Shown here in pieces: positions 53,742 through 62,515 of a stretch of DNA of 64,000 nucleotides. Made by a program: the position numbers and the translations under genes. This DNA comes from Aminobacterium sp. MB27-C1 (GTDB lineage Bacteria > Synergistota > Synergistia > Synergistales > Aminobacteriaceae): assembly GCF_030908405.1 (NCBI RefSeq), contig NZ_CP133089.1:1-64000 (forward strand), in the 5' to 3' direction. Below the pieces are notes generated by a model that saw only the letters and a program-made list of their open reading frames with translations, did no database searches and was not told the origin of the DNA. Each line of letters starts with the position of its first letter. Position 1 is the first letter of the stretch.

Positions 53742-54923
53742 ATGAATTCAGTAACAGCACTTCTGGTCATAGCGTTGGTCTACGCTATAGGCGATTTTGT
53801 CGCTCAAAAAACAAAGGCCATATGTTCAATGCTTTTTGTGTCAGGCATTATTTTTATGGTGGGATTTTGGTTTGGCATTCCTAAAACTCTCTTTGAAGAT
53901 GCCGTTATTGTTAAGTTTGCCTTGGCCCTTATTCCTACGTTGATGATCCATATGGGAACATTAATGAAACTTCGTGATCTTAAGGATGAATGGAAAACTG
54001 TTATCATTGCTCTTGCTGCTATTGTAGCTGCAGCTATTGCTCTTTTTGTCATTGGATCGCCTATAATAGGAAAACAATTTGCAGTAACTGCAGCAGGACC
54101 AATTTCTGGAGGTGTTGTCGCTACCCTTATTATGAGCGAAGCTGCTAAAGCGAAAGGTCTTGAAACCGTTCTCGTTTTTATAACGTTGCTTCTTGTCCTT
54201 CAGAATTTTGTAGGACTTCCCATCGCTTCTGTCTGTCTTTCCAGAGAAGGTCGACGTTTACGCCAGCGTTTCATAAATGGAGAAGCCTTTGCTGGTGATA
54301 AGGAAGGCAAGGCAAAAAGTAACCCCGAAGAGCCGACATGGAGGTTATTCCCTGCTACTCCGAAAAACTTACAGACACCTTTTATTCTCATCATGAAAGC
54401 AATGCTTGCAGGCTGGCTTGCTGTCATATGTGCCAAGGCTCTCGGCGGTGTGATCAATCAATTTGTTATGGCTCTTATTTTCGGCATTATTTTTTACGAA
54501 ATCGGTTTTCTTGAGCATAAGATTCTCGATAAGGCGAATGCTACCGGACTCGCTCTTTTTGCCCTTTTAGTTCCCATTTTTATGAGCCTAAGCAAAGCAA
54601 CTCCTCAAATGGTTGCTTCATTAATTACGCCTATAGCCATTGCCTTTGTTATTGCCCTTGTCGGAATTATTATTGTTTCGTTTGCAGCATCCAAACTTTT
54701 GGGGTATACATGGGAAATGTGTCTTGCCGTTGGTGTTTGCTGCCTTTTTGGCTTCCCCGGAACTTTTATTGTTTCACAGGAAGTAGCTAACGCCGTAGGA
54801 GAAACACCAGAGGAGAGAGAATATATTTTGACAGGTATTCTTCCTAAAATGCTTGTCTCTGGTTTTACGACAGTGACCATCGCTTCAGTATTCCTTGCGG
54901 GATTCTTGGTGAAACTTCTTTAA
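53742..54923 (+). CDS. Predicted membrane transporter, DUF3100-like
   Basis: The 393-residue integral membrane protein has about ten helices in two halves joined by a basic cytoplasmic loop (residues about 165-205: CLSREGRRLRQRFING and KEGKAKSNPEEPTWRLFPAT). It starts with ALLVIALVYAIGDFVAQKTK and contains TAAGPISGGVVATLIMSEAA in the first half and GVCCLFGFPGTFIVSQEVAN in the second, which suggests an inverted-repeat carrier. It resembles the DUF3100 group; this assignment is from memory and moderate. AAGGAGGAG precedes the ATG. It leads an operon with an M20D amidohydrolase and a D-threonine-aldolase-type enzyme, so an N-acyl amino acid or D-amino-acid derivative is a plausible cargo. Confidence 0.6.
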   Translation: MNSVTALLVIALVYAIGDFVAQKTKAICSMLFVSGIIFMVGFWFGIPKTLFEDAVIVKFALALIPTLMIHMGTLMKLRDLKDEWKTVIIALAAIVAAAIALFVIGSPIIGKQFAVTAAGPISGGVVATLIMSEAAKAKGLETVLVFITLLLVLQNFVGLPIASVCLSREGRRLRQRFINGEAFAGDKEGKAKSNPEEPTWRLFPATPKNLQTPFILIMKAMLAGWLAVICAKALGGVINQFVMALIFGIIFYEIGFLEHKILDKANATGLALFALLVPIFMSLSKATPQMVASLITPIAIAFVIALVGIIIVSFAASKLLGYTWEMCLAVGVCCLFGFPGTFIVSQEVANAVGETPEEREYILTGILPKMLVSGFTTVTIASVFLAGFLVKLL

Positions 54924-54942
54924 TTTGAAAGGAGCTATAACG

Positions 54943-56142
54943 GTGAATAAAGAAAAAGTATGTGCTTTAGCCTCTGAGATAGAGCAGAAAGTTATAGAGT
55001 TTCGTCATGATTTTCATGCTCACCCAGAGCTGTCATGGAAAGAAGAAGAGACTTCAAAAAAGATTGAATCTGTTTTGCGTGAATTGGGCTATGAGAATAT
55101 CCGCCGTGGTTTTGGTGGTACAGGGTCAGGTGTAACCGCAGATCTTACAGGAAAAGAAGATGGCCCCATGATTGCTCTTCGAGCAGATATAGACGCATTG
55201 CCTCTTAAGGAAGCTGTTGACGATCCATGGAAATCTACGTGTGATGGAGTTATGCATGCATGCGGACACGATGCTCATGCCGCTATCCTTTTAGGGGTTG
55301 CCAATGTACTTGCCTCTTTAAAGAACGAGTTGCCAGGTCGAGTTCGACTTATTTTCCAGCCAGCAGAAGAATCTGGAGTGCGCTCTGGAGCAAAGCAGCT
55401 TCGAGAGGAAGGGGTTCTTGACGGTGTCGATGGTATTTGCGGTCTTCACGTTTGGAGCACTCTTGAAGCGGGAAAGGTTGGTTTTCGTAGTGGAGCAATG
55501 ATGGCCTCTGCCGATATTTGGGAAATAGAAGTTAAAGGACGGGGAGGACACGGCTCACGGCCTCATGAAGCTATTGATCCGACTATCGCTGCTGCTACCA
55601 TTATTACAACAGCTCAGACAGTGGTGAGTCGAGAAATAGATCCTCTGGAAACTGTAGTGTTAAGCGTAGGAAAAGTCGAATCGGGAAGTGCTCCCAACAT
55701 TATTCCTGAAACAGCTTATATTCAGGGGAACGTTCGTACAACAAATCCTGAGATCAGAGCAAGTATGGGCGACCGGATACGCCGAATTGCAGAAGGAATT
55801 GCTTCTGCTCTTCGTTGCGAGGTTAAAGTAGATTTTATCCCTGTCTACCCTGTAACTGTGAATGATGAAGCAATGGTAAACATCCTTAAAGGTGTCACAG
55901 GAAAAATAATGGGGGAAGAGGCTCTTGAAGAACTTCCCATAGTTATGGGATCAGAAGATTTCAGTTTCTACCAGGAAGAGGTTCCCGGAGTCATGTTCTT
56001 CCTTGGAATGGGGGACTCGGAAAAAGGGACAGAGGCGCAGCATCATAATCCGAAGTTCCGAACGAATGACGAAGTTTTAGTTAATGGAGTTGCGTTATTA
56101 TCGTCTTTTGCCTGTCATTTTCTTGAGACCTTCAAAAAGTAG
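54943..56142 (+). CDS. M20D amidohydrolase (HipO/IAA-amino-acid hydrolase type)
   Basis: The 399-residue enzyme hydrolyses N-acyl amino acids or related amides with two metal ions. Motifs in order are FRHDFHAHPELSWKEEETSK, ALRADIDALPLKE, VMHACGHDAHAAILLGVANV (metal-binding Cys and His residues), LIFQPAEESGVRSGAKQLRE (catalytic Glu-Glu), ICGLHVWSTLEAGKVGFRSG and GRGGHGSRPHEAIDP (dimerisation domain), with IVMGSEDFSFYQEEVPGVMF near the C-terminus. GTG 54943 follows AAGGAG. It lies 19 bases after the transporter gene and 45 before the PLP enzyme, all on one transcript. Deacylation of an imported compound before PLP-dependent cleavage is the likely pathway order. Confidence 0.92.
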   Translation: MNKEKVCALASEIEQKVIEFRHDFHAHPELSWKEEETSKKIESVLRELGYENIRRGFGGTGSGVTADLTGKEDGPMIALRADIDALPLKEAVDDPWKSTCDGVMHACGHDAHAAILLGVANVLASLKNELPGRVRLIFQPAEESGVRSGAKQLREEGVLDGVDGICGLHVWSTLEAGKVGFRSGAMMASADIWEIEVKGRGGHGSRPHEAIDPTIAAATIITTAQTVVSREIDPLETVVLSVGKVESGSAPNIIPETAYIQGNVRTTNPEIRASMGDRIRRIAEGIASALRCEVKVDFIPVYPVTVNDEAMVNILKGVTGKIMGEEALEELPIVMGSEDFSFYQEEVPGVMFFLGMGDSEKGTEAQHHNPKFRTNDEVLVNGVALLSSFACHFLETFKK

Positions 56143-56187
56143 AGGGGATTAGAGAAACGCTTTTTGAAGAAAGATGAGGTGGAAAAT

Positions 56188-57321
56188 ATGATGAGGTGTC
56201 TTCATGAACCGTTCAGAGGTTGTCAGGTTATGGATATTGATACGCCATCGCTTCTTGTAGATCTTGATGTTATGGAGAGAAACCTTCACTGGATGCAACA
56301 AAAAGCGCAAAATGCCGGTGTCTCTCTCCGTCCTCATATAAAGACACACAGAACGCCAGATATTGCCAAAAAGCAACTGATTGCTGGAGCGAAGGGAATT
56401 ACAGTGGCCAAACTTGGAGAGGCTGAAGTTATGGCTGCTGCGGGGATAACTGACATTTTTATTGCTAACGAAATTGTTGGAGATATAAAGATGGATCGTC
56501 TTCTCGCTTTGGCTCGTAAAACAAATCTTGCTGTTGGTGTCGATAGCGCTGAACATATTAAGATGCTTGCAGAAACCTTTGACGGGGAACCTCATCCCCT
56601 CAATGTCATGATAGACATAGATACTGGATATCATCGTACCGGTGTTTTTTCAAAAGAGACAGCCCTTGAATTGGCAAAGCTTATTCGTTATAGGGATTCC
56701 GTTACATTGATGGGAATTTTTACCCATGACGGTCAAAGTTATAATGCCGAGTCATTATCTGCGATCAGGGCAATTTCTCAACAAAGTCAAAGTCAAATGC
56801 TTGAAACGGCAGAGTACATTAGGAGTGTGGGTATTCCCGTAGAAGTTGTCAGTATAGGATCTACGCCCTCTCTTCTCGTTTCAGAGATTTTGGCGGGAGT
56901 TACCGAAATCAGGCCGGGTACGTATATATTCTTAGACGCTGATCAGGCAGGAATTCTTGGAACCTATGACCATTGCGCGCTCTCTGTTCTTGCTACGGTA
57001 ATAAGTCGTCCTGCTCCTGATAGAGTTGTACTTGATGCTGGAACAAAAGCTCTTACATACTACACTCATCATGGAGGAATGACATCAAGCCACGGGTTTG
57101 GCGTGTTGAAGAATCGTCCATCTGTTACATTGCAGAGTTTGTCAGACGAACACGCTCTCTTTACGCCCCCTCACGATATGTCTTTTGAAATCGGGGATAA
57201 AGTGGAAATAATACCTAACCATGCCTGCCCTACATGTAATCTATATTCGGTTATTTATGGGGTGAGGAATGGCGAAGTAGCAGAAGAGTACGAAATTTTG
57301 GCCAGAGGAATGTCTCGATAA
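56188..57321 (+). CDS. DSD1/D-threonine aldolase-family PLP enzyme
   Basis: The 377-residue protein is a fold-type III PLP enzyme of the D-threonine aldolase/D-serine dehydratase/D-3-hydroxyaspartate group. The N-terminal alanine-racemase-like barrel has DIDTPSLLVDLDVMERNLHW and the PLP Lys in LRPHIKTHRTPDIA, with IDTGYHRTGVFS further on. The C-terminal domain has the metal site of this family, NHACPTCNLY, and a TSSHGFGVLKN loop. Enzymes of this kind cleave beta-hydroxy D-amino acids or eliminate water from D-serine. ATG 56188 follows GAGGTGG. It is the third gene of the attenuated operon and a terminator follows it. Confidence 0.9.
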   Translation: MMRCLHEPFRGCQVMDIDTPSLLVDLDVMERNLHWMQQKAQNAGVSLRPHIKTHRTPDIAKKQLIAGAKGITVAKLGEAEVMAAAGITDIFIANEIVGDIKMDRLLALARKTNLAVGVDSAEHIKMLAETFDGEPHPLNVMIDIDTGYHRTGVFSKETALELAKLIRYRDSVTLMGIFTHDGQSYNAESLSAIRAISQQSQSQMLETAEYIRSVGIPVEVVSIGSTPSLLVSEILAGVTEIRPGTYIFLDADQAGILGTYDHCALSVLATVISRPAPDRVVLDAGTKALTYYTHHGGMTSSHGFGVLKNRPSVTLQSLSDEHALFTPPHDMSFEIGDKVEIIPNHACPTCNLYSVIYGVRNGEVAEEYEILARGMSR

Positions 57322-57357
57322 AAAAAGAAGTGTAATAATGACAGAACAAAGAAAAGT

Positions 57358-57407
57358 GAAAGCCCTTCTCCATGCTGATTTTCTCTAGGGAAGGGCTTTT
57401 CTTTTTA
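57358..57407 (+). terminator. Intrinsic terminator of the transporter-amidohydrolase operon
   Basis: AAAGCCCTTC pairs exactly with GAAGGGCTTT around a 21-base loop, and a T-rich run follows. It lies between the convergent PLP-enzyme and larC genes and may serve both. Confidence 0.8.
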
Positions 57408-57418
57408 ACGCGTCTCTT

Positions 57419-58672
57419 TTAGTGTATTTCTCCAATTTGCTTTAGTATCTCTTCTCGCAAACTGTGTAGAGGAATACCCGTTTCTTTTGAAATTCGTTTA
57501 AGGTCATCGTATTCTGGATTCAGGCGAAGTCTTTCGTCTCCCCACCAAGCTTCTTTTATGCGGACAAGACCAAAGGCTGTCTCTATAGGAGTAATGTGGT
57601 GGTGAAGCTTTATCCGATCTACGGTGTAACGACGAAGGCCTAACGTTGTCGTTCCCTTCAAGATGATTTCCGCAGCTTTTTCTTCAAGAGAAGAAGGAAT
57701 AAGACAGCAAAGCCTAATGGCCGGACGTCCTTTTTTCATAATAATGGGATCAAGCCAGACATCCATAGCCCCTGCAGCAAAGAGACGTTCCATTACAGGT
57801 TCGTAGTATTGAGGATTCATATCATCAATATTTGTTTCCAGAACAATGCCTGTGTCTCGAAGAAAGGGCTCTTTCCCCCCTTTTGAAGCACAGTCTTTTC
57901 CCTCCATTCCCTTTAGAAGGGATACTCGTAAAAAGTTTGGAATATCGCTGTCTCTATCACCCAGTCCACGTCCATTTTTGAGCATCGTTCCTTCGGGTAA
58001 CGTCCCAAAACGACTAACAAATGTTTTTACCAGAAGTGCGCCAGTGGGAGTAACTCGTTCCATGGGGGTTCCTGCGGAATAAATAGGTATTCCACAGAGT
58101 AGGTTTTCAGTGGCAGGCGCTGGTACGGGAAGAATGCCGTGAGCACACTGCACTGTTCCGCTCCCAACGTTAAGGGGAGACGAGATAACAATATCTGGTG
58201 AAAGCATTTCCATAAGAACAAAAGCTCCGACAATATCAATGATAGAGTCAACAGCTCCTACTTCGTGAAAATGTATTTCTTCAGGAGGAAGCCCATGAAC
58301 TTTCCCTTCTGCTTCAGCAAGTACTTTGAAGGCGAGCTTGCTCTTCTCTTTTACATCGTCAGAAAGTCCACTATTATCTATAATGGCGCAGACATCAGAT
58401 AAACCTCTGTGTGGATGCTCTTCTGCTGTGGTAACAGTAACATTAACACCTGAAAATCCTTTTTTCACAGCGTCTTCTATATGAATTTCGTAGCCGACAA
58501 CATCGTGATGATGATGGTGGTCATGATCATGGTGATGGTGATGCCCCGGAAACATTTGAATTGTCTCCATTTTTCTGAGAAACTCGTTTCTGTCGAGTCC
58601 TAAATCAAGAAGAGCCCCAAGAAACATATCTCCGGAGATACCGGAAAAGCAATCCAGATAAAGAATTTTCAT
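57419..58672 (-). CDS. larC: Nickel pincer cofactor biosynthesis protein LarC
   Basis: LarC inserts nickel into the pincer nucleotide cofactor of lactate-racemase-type enzymes. The 417-residue protein is encoded in one frame. It begins ILYLDCFSGISGDMFLGALL, has a His-rich loop at about residues 43-55 (GHHHHHDHDHHHHHDVVGYE) that probably binds nickel, then IHFHEVGAVDSIIDIVGAFV, TPTGALLVKTFVSRFG, and a C-terminal domain with LETNIDDMNPQYYEPVMERL and FAAGAMDVWLDPIIMKKGRP. In Lactobacillus, LarC needs a programmed frameshift; here no shift is needed. The start overlaps the larE stop by ATGA. larA and larB are not in the window. Confidence 0.94.
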   Translation of the reverse strand: MKILYLDCFSGISGDMFLGALLDLGLDRNEFLRKMETIQMFPGHHHHHDHDHHHHHDVVGYEIHIEDAVKKGFSGVNVTVTTAEEHPHRGLSDVCAIIDNSGLSDDVKEKSKLAFKVLAEAEGKVHGLPPEEIHFHEVGAVDSIIDIVGAFVLMEMLSPDIVISSPLNVGSGTVQCAHGILPVPAPATENLLCGIPIYSAGTPMERVTPTGALLVKTFVSRFGTLPEGTMLKNGRGLGDRDSDIPNFLRVSLLKGMEGKDCASKGGKEPFLRDTGIVLETNIDDMNPQYYEPVMERLFAAGAMDVWLDPIIMKKGRPAIRLCCLIPSSLEEKAAEIILKGTTTLGLRRYTVDRIKLHHHITPIETAFGLVRIKEAWWGDERLRLNPEYDDLKRISKETGIPLHSLREEILKQIGEIH

Positions 58673-59559
58673 TCAGAGTCCGTCCTTCCTGCGATTTCTT
58701 TTTCTTTGATCCACTTTCTGCCCCATTCATACCCCTGAAGATCGAGCATAACGTGGTTGTATCCTTCTTGAGTTATTATCCCCAGAATCTCTTCTCTTTT
58801 GGCAAGAGCTTCTTTCAAGAGAGGAACGGGTACTTGTACACACGCCATTTCTCCGAACACCCGAACACGAACTTGGGGTAAGCCTGCCTGACGTAGGGCC
58901 CATTCAGATCTTGCGACCTTCGAACATTCCACAGCGGAAAGACGGTGCCCCTCAGGAAATCGAGTGGCAAGACACGCTGTAGCTGCTTCGTTCCACCATG
59001 TTATTCCCAATTCTTTCGCGAGCATCCGAACTTCATTTTTAGAAAGGTCAGCCTTTGCAAGAGGTGAGTAAATTTCAGGCATTTTTTGAAGCACTTTTGT
59101 TCCCAGACGAGTAGAATCCTTAAGATCGTCAGCGTTTGAGCCCTCTAAAACAAGGTCAGCATCAAGCTTTTTGGCGAAATCAAGAAGTTCTCTTGCACGG
59201 GCTTCTTTGCAAAAGCCACAACGAGCTCTGCTATTATTCATAACCTCAAGTACATCAATTTCAGGACCAGGAATTTGATGAAGGGTTGTGCCAAGACCCA
59301 AACAGTATAATCGTCCTCGTTCCATCTCTTCGGGAAAATGTAAAAAGGATCGGAACATGACGGCATGAACTTCTTTAGGAGAAAGAATAGAGGCCATTGC
59401 AGCTACAATTACAGTGCTGTCAACTCCGCCAGAAAAGGAAACAACGCATCGTTGAGACTGTTTCAGCTTTTTTAGCACACTCTCGGGAAAATATCTTTTT
59501 AAGATGGTATAACTCAACTCTCTCACCTGCTCTCTTTCAAACATCCATGATTGTATCAT
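58669..59559 (-). CDS. larE: Pyridinium biscarboxylate sulfurtransferase LarE
   Basis: LarE adds sulfur to the pyridinium bis-carboxylic acid precursor of the nickel pincer cofactor, using ATP. The 296-residue protein has the PP-loop (CVVSFSGGVDSTVIVAAMAS), RCGFCKEARARELLDFAK, VLEGSNADDLKDSTRLGTK, SPLAKADLSKNEVRMLAKEL and ATACLATRFPEGHRL, where the Cys of ACLATR matches the sacrificial Cys of the Lactobacillus enzyme. The ATG at 59559 lacks a strong ribosome site; the ATG at 59544 is equally weak. The gene overlaps larC, so the two are translated together. It is divergent from the acyl-CoA synthetase gene. Confidence 0.92.
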   Translation of the reverse strand: MIQSWMFEREQVRELSYTILKRYFPESVLKKLKQSQRCVVSFSGGVDSTVIVAAMASILSPKEVHAVMFRSFLHFPEEMERGRLYCLGLGTTLHQIPGPEIDVLEVMNNSRARCGFCKEARARELLDFAKKLDADLVLEGSNADDLKDSTRLGTKVLQKMPEIYSPLAKADLSKNEVRMLAKELGITWWNEAATACLATRFPEGHRLSAVECSKVARSEWALRQAGLPQVRVRVFGEMACVQVPVPLLKEALAKREEILGIITQEGYNHVMLDLQGYEWGRKWIKEKEIAGRTDSE

Positions 59560-59635
59560 TTTATATTGCTCTGGTTCACCACATTTTCCATCCGTGGTAT
59601 TCTATTACCATTTGATAGGGAAAGAAGGGGCTCGT

Positions 59636-61120
59636 ATGACAAAACGCTTAGAAGAAATTGCTTTAGCCCATTTAGAAAAGGATAGAGAAAGTGGAATTCT
59701 TTGGTGGAATGGCTCCTGGATAACAGGAGATGCTATTTTGAATGCAGTACAGTTATGCAAAAAAAACCTGGAAGAAAAAGGATTTACAGCAGGAGATCGC
59801 CTTGTTGTTTTTCTTCCTAACTCACCCCTCGTCCTTTATCTTTCTCTAGCCGTATGGGTGCTTGGCGGAACGATCGTTCCATTAAACAGTCGCACGGGAA
59901 AAGATTCAGTTCTCGCTATGCTTGATCATATACGACCCTGGGGGGCTGTAACAGCAAGTGATACAGGTGTGATTGCCGAGGCCCTTGCCCTCTCTTCGTA
60001 CCCTTGGACAGTTGCTTCCCTTGATGGGGTGATTCCTTCTCTTGAAGGCAAACATATTGAAAAGGGTGACTCTGACATTGCCGTAATTTTTGCCACATCA
60101 GGTACGACTGGCGATCCGAAAGCTGTTCCTCTTACCCATGCTAATCTTTATGACAATACATCGAAAGTCCAGACAACAATAGAAGGTTTTGAGCAGGGAA
60201 AGGTTTTATTAAACGTATTACCTAATTTCCACTCATTGGGATATACCATTTGTGGTTTGCTCCCTATATTATGGGGACTTAAAGAAGTTATTGTCTCTTC
60301 ATTTATGCCTGTGCGTAACTTTTTCAATGCTCTTCGTGAATCTGAAACAAACGTTCTTATTGCAGTTCCATCCATGTTGCCTTTTCTTTTGGGGGCAGTC
60401 AGCAGAGGAGAAATTTTACCATCATCTCTCCAATATATACTGACAGGCGGTGGAGCTCTGGAACCAGAATTGGAACAACGTGTTCGCGATACCTTTGGCG
60501 TTATTATTTATCAAGGTTATGGGCTCACCGAGTGTTCTCCAGTGGTTTCGTGCAACCCTAACGACTCTATGAGAAAAGAAGGAACGGTAGGGCCGGCTCT
60601 GCCTGGTTACTCTCTCGATGTACGAGATGAAGAAGGGCATTCTCTTCCCAAAGGTTCGGAAGGTGTTCTTTGGGTTAAAGGACCATCAGTAACTTCGGGA
60701 TACTTAAAAGCCCCAACTCTGACTGAACAACGTTTTTCCGATGGCTGGTTTAACACAGGAGACATGGTTAACCTTGATGAAGATGGTTTCATTACTATTC
60801 TCGACAGGGTGAGCGATATGCTTATCGTTAGTGGTTTCAATGTCTTTCCTCAGGAAATTGAGCGTGTTATCAAGCGTCATCCTGATGTGAAAGAAGCCGC
60901 TGTTATTGGAGAAAGGCACTCTGTAAGTGGTGAAATCCCGGTTGCTTTTGTTATTAGAGAGGAAAATAGCGGTCTTTCTTCTGCAGAACTTACTTCATTT
61001 TGTAAGGAACAATTGGCCTATTATAAAATTCCTCGAAAGATACGTTTTGTTCGAGAACTTCCACTTTCAAGTGTAGGTAAAGTCTTAAAGCGAAAATTGA
61101 GAGAACAACAAGAAGAATAA
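59636..61120 (+). CDS. AMP-dependent acyl-CoA synthetase/ligase
   Basis: The 494-residue protein belongs to the ANL superfamily and activates a carboxylic acid to an acyl-AMP and then an acyl-CoA. Core motifs are A3 IFATSGTTGDPKAVPLTHAN, A5 YQGYGLTECSPVVSCNPND, A7 FNTGDMVNLDEDGFITILDR with SDMLIVSGFNVFPQEIERVI (A8), and the C-terminal Lys in SSVGKVLKRKLRE (A10). These resemble medium- or long-chain fatty acyl-CoA ligases. AAGAAGGGG precedes ATG 59636. It stands alone, between larE on the other strand and a bidirectional terminator. The substrate could be a fatty acid or an aromatic acid from amino-acid breakdown. Confidence 0.9.
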   Translation: MTKRLEEIALAHLEKDRESGILWWNGSWITGDAILNAVQLCKKNLEEKGFTAGDRLVVFLPNSPLVLYLSLAVWVLGGTIVPLNSRTGKDSVLAMLDHIRPWGAVTASDTGVIAEALALSSYPWTVASLDGVIPSLEGKHIEKGDSDIAVIFATSGTTGDPKAVPLTHANLYDNTSKVQTTIEGFEQGKVLLNVLPNFHSLGYTICGLLPILWGLKEVIVSSFMPVRNFFNALRESETNVLIAVPSMLPFLLGAVSRGEILPSSLQYILTGGGALEPELEQRVRDTFGVIIYQGYGLTECSPVVSCNPNDSMRKEGTVGPALPGYSLDVRDEEGHSLPKGSEGVLWVKGPSVTSGYLKAPTLTEQRFSDGWFNTGDMVNLDEDGFITILDRVSDMLIVSGFNVFPQEIERVIKRHPDVKEAAVIGERHSVSGEIPVAFVIREENSGLSSAELTSFCKEQLAYYKIPRKIRFVRELPLSSVGKVLKRKLREQQEE

Positions 61121-61160
61121 TATAAAGAGGGAAAAGCAAAATGCCTTTCCCTCTTTATAT
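61120..61160. terminator. Bidirectional terminator between acyl-CoA synthetase and malic enzyme genes
   Basis: ATATAAAGAGGGAAA pairs exactly with TTTCCCTCTTTATAT around an 11-base loop. It starts at the stop codon of the acyl-CoA synthetase gene and precedes the end of the convergent malic enzyme gene. Confidence 0.8.
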
Positions 61161-61175
61161 GTCTCTTTATGAGTA

Positions 61176-62360
61176 TTAAATACGAGCTACACCTGTTTTT
61201 CTGGCTGCCTCTGCGACAGCTTTGGCAACAGCCGGAGCAACGCGAGGATCGAGAGCTTCGGGAATAATTCTTTCAGCTGTGAGTTCATCATCAGAAATGA
61301 GCTCAGCGATAGCCTTACTGGCAGCAAGTTTCATCTCTTCGTTGATTGTGCTTGCGCGAACATCAAGAGTGCCTCTGAAAATGCCAGGGAAACCAAGACA
61401 GTTGTTGATCTGGTTCGGGAAATCGCTTCTCCCTGTAGCAATAACAGCAGCACCGCCAGCCTGAGCTTCATCAGGATAAATTTCAGGCGTAGGATTGGCC
61501 ATAGCAAAGATAATGGCATCTTTGCCCATTGTCTTTACCATGTCAGTGGTGAGAACTCCAGGCGCGGATATGCCGAGAAATACGTCGGCTCCTTTCAAAA
61601 CATCTGCAAGAGAACCTTTCTCTTTGTTGGGGTTGGTCTCTTTGGCGATCTCTTCCTTGGCCCAGTTCATATGCTCCGGACGGCCATCATAAATGGCGCC
61701 GCTACGGTCACACAAAATAACATTCACAGCCCCGGCAGAAAGAAGGAAACGACAAATAGCCATTCCCGCCGCTCCGGCACCACTCATAACAATTTTCACA
61801 TCTTCTATCTTTTTCTTCACCAATCTAAAGGCATTGAGGAGACCGGCGAGAACGATAACGGCTGTTCCATGCTGATCATCGTGAAAAACGGGGATATCGC
61901 AGATCTCTTTTAAGCGTCGCTCAATCTCGAAACACCGAGGAGCAGAGATATCTTCAAGGTTGATGCCACCGAATGCTGGTGTAATAAGAGCTGTAGTCCG
62001 AACAATTTCGTCAGGGTCCTGTGATTTGATGCAGATAGGAAAGGCATCGACTCCGGCAAAACGTTTGAAAAGAACAGCTTTTCCCTCCATAACGGGCAAT
62101 GCTGCTTCAGGTCCGATATCGCCGAGTCCGAGAACGGCAGAACCATCGGTAACGACGGCAACCATATTCCCTTTTGACGTAACGTCATAGACGGCTTCAG
62201 GATTCCTTTCTATTTCACGGCAAGGTTCGGCAACTCCTGGAGTATAGGCAATGGCCAGATCGGCCATGCTCTCTACGGGAAGCTTGCTCGTAATGGCAAC
62301 TTTCCCTTTGGATTCCTGATGGGCAGATAGTGCTTTAGCGTAAATTTCCTCTTTGCGCAT
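61176..62360 (-). CDS. NAD-dependent malic enzyme (malate dehydrogenase, decarboxylating)
   Basis: The 394-residue enzyme converts malate to pyruvate and CO2 with reduction of NAD(P). Sequence blocks are LAIAYTPGVAEPCREIERNP, YDVTSKGNMVAVVTDGSAVL, GLGDIGPEAALPVMEGKAVL, FKRFAGVDAFPICIKSQDPD, GINLEDISAPRCFEIERRLK, PVFHDDQHGTAVIVLAGLLN, KIVMSGAGAAGMAICRFLLS and FAMANPTPEIYPDEA. This is the short bacterial form without a phosphotransacetylase tail. ATG 62360 follows GAGGAGG; the ORF's earlier ATG has none. It is transcribed alone. It would feed pyruvate into fermentation or supply reducing power. Confidence 0.94.
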   Translation of the reverse strand: MRKEEIYAKALSAHQESKGKVAITSKLPVESMADLAIAYTPGVAEPCREIERNPEAVYDVTSKGNMVAVVTDGSAVLGLGDIGPEAALPVMEGKAVLFKRFAGVDAFPICIKSQDPDEIVRTTALITPAFGGINLEDISAPRCFEIERRLKEICDIPVFHDDQHGTAVIVLAGLLNAFRLVKKKIEDVKIVMSGAGAAGMAICRFLLSAGAVNVILCDRSGAIYDGRPEHMNWAKEEIAKETNPNKEKGSLADVLKGADVFLGISAPGVLTTDMVKTMGKDAIIFAMANPTPEIYPDEAQAGGAAVIATGRSDFPNQINNCLGFPGIFRGTLDVRASTINEEMKLAASKAIAELISDDELTAERIIPEALDPRVAPAVAKAVAEAARKTGVARI

Positions 62361-62515
62361 AAAAATCCTCCTCATTTATAATACATAATAGTTCTTGTTA
62401 AATTTGCAATAATGAATGTCTAAATTATCATACGGCGTGAAAAATTTCTTTATCCTGATATTCTACACGTCTTACCGTTCTTTCGTCAGAAAATATTTAT
62501 AAAGAGGTGATATTG

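Noticed and set aside
58500-58560. Dense ATG/GTG-type triplet repeats that look like a microsatellite
   Set aside because: They encode the His-rich loop of LarC in frame and are explained by that protein.
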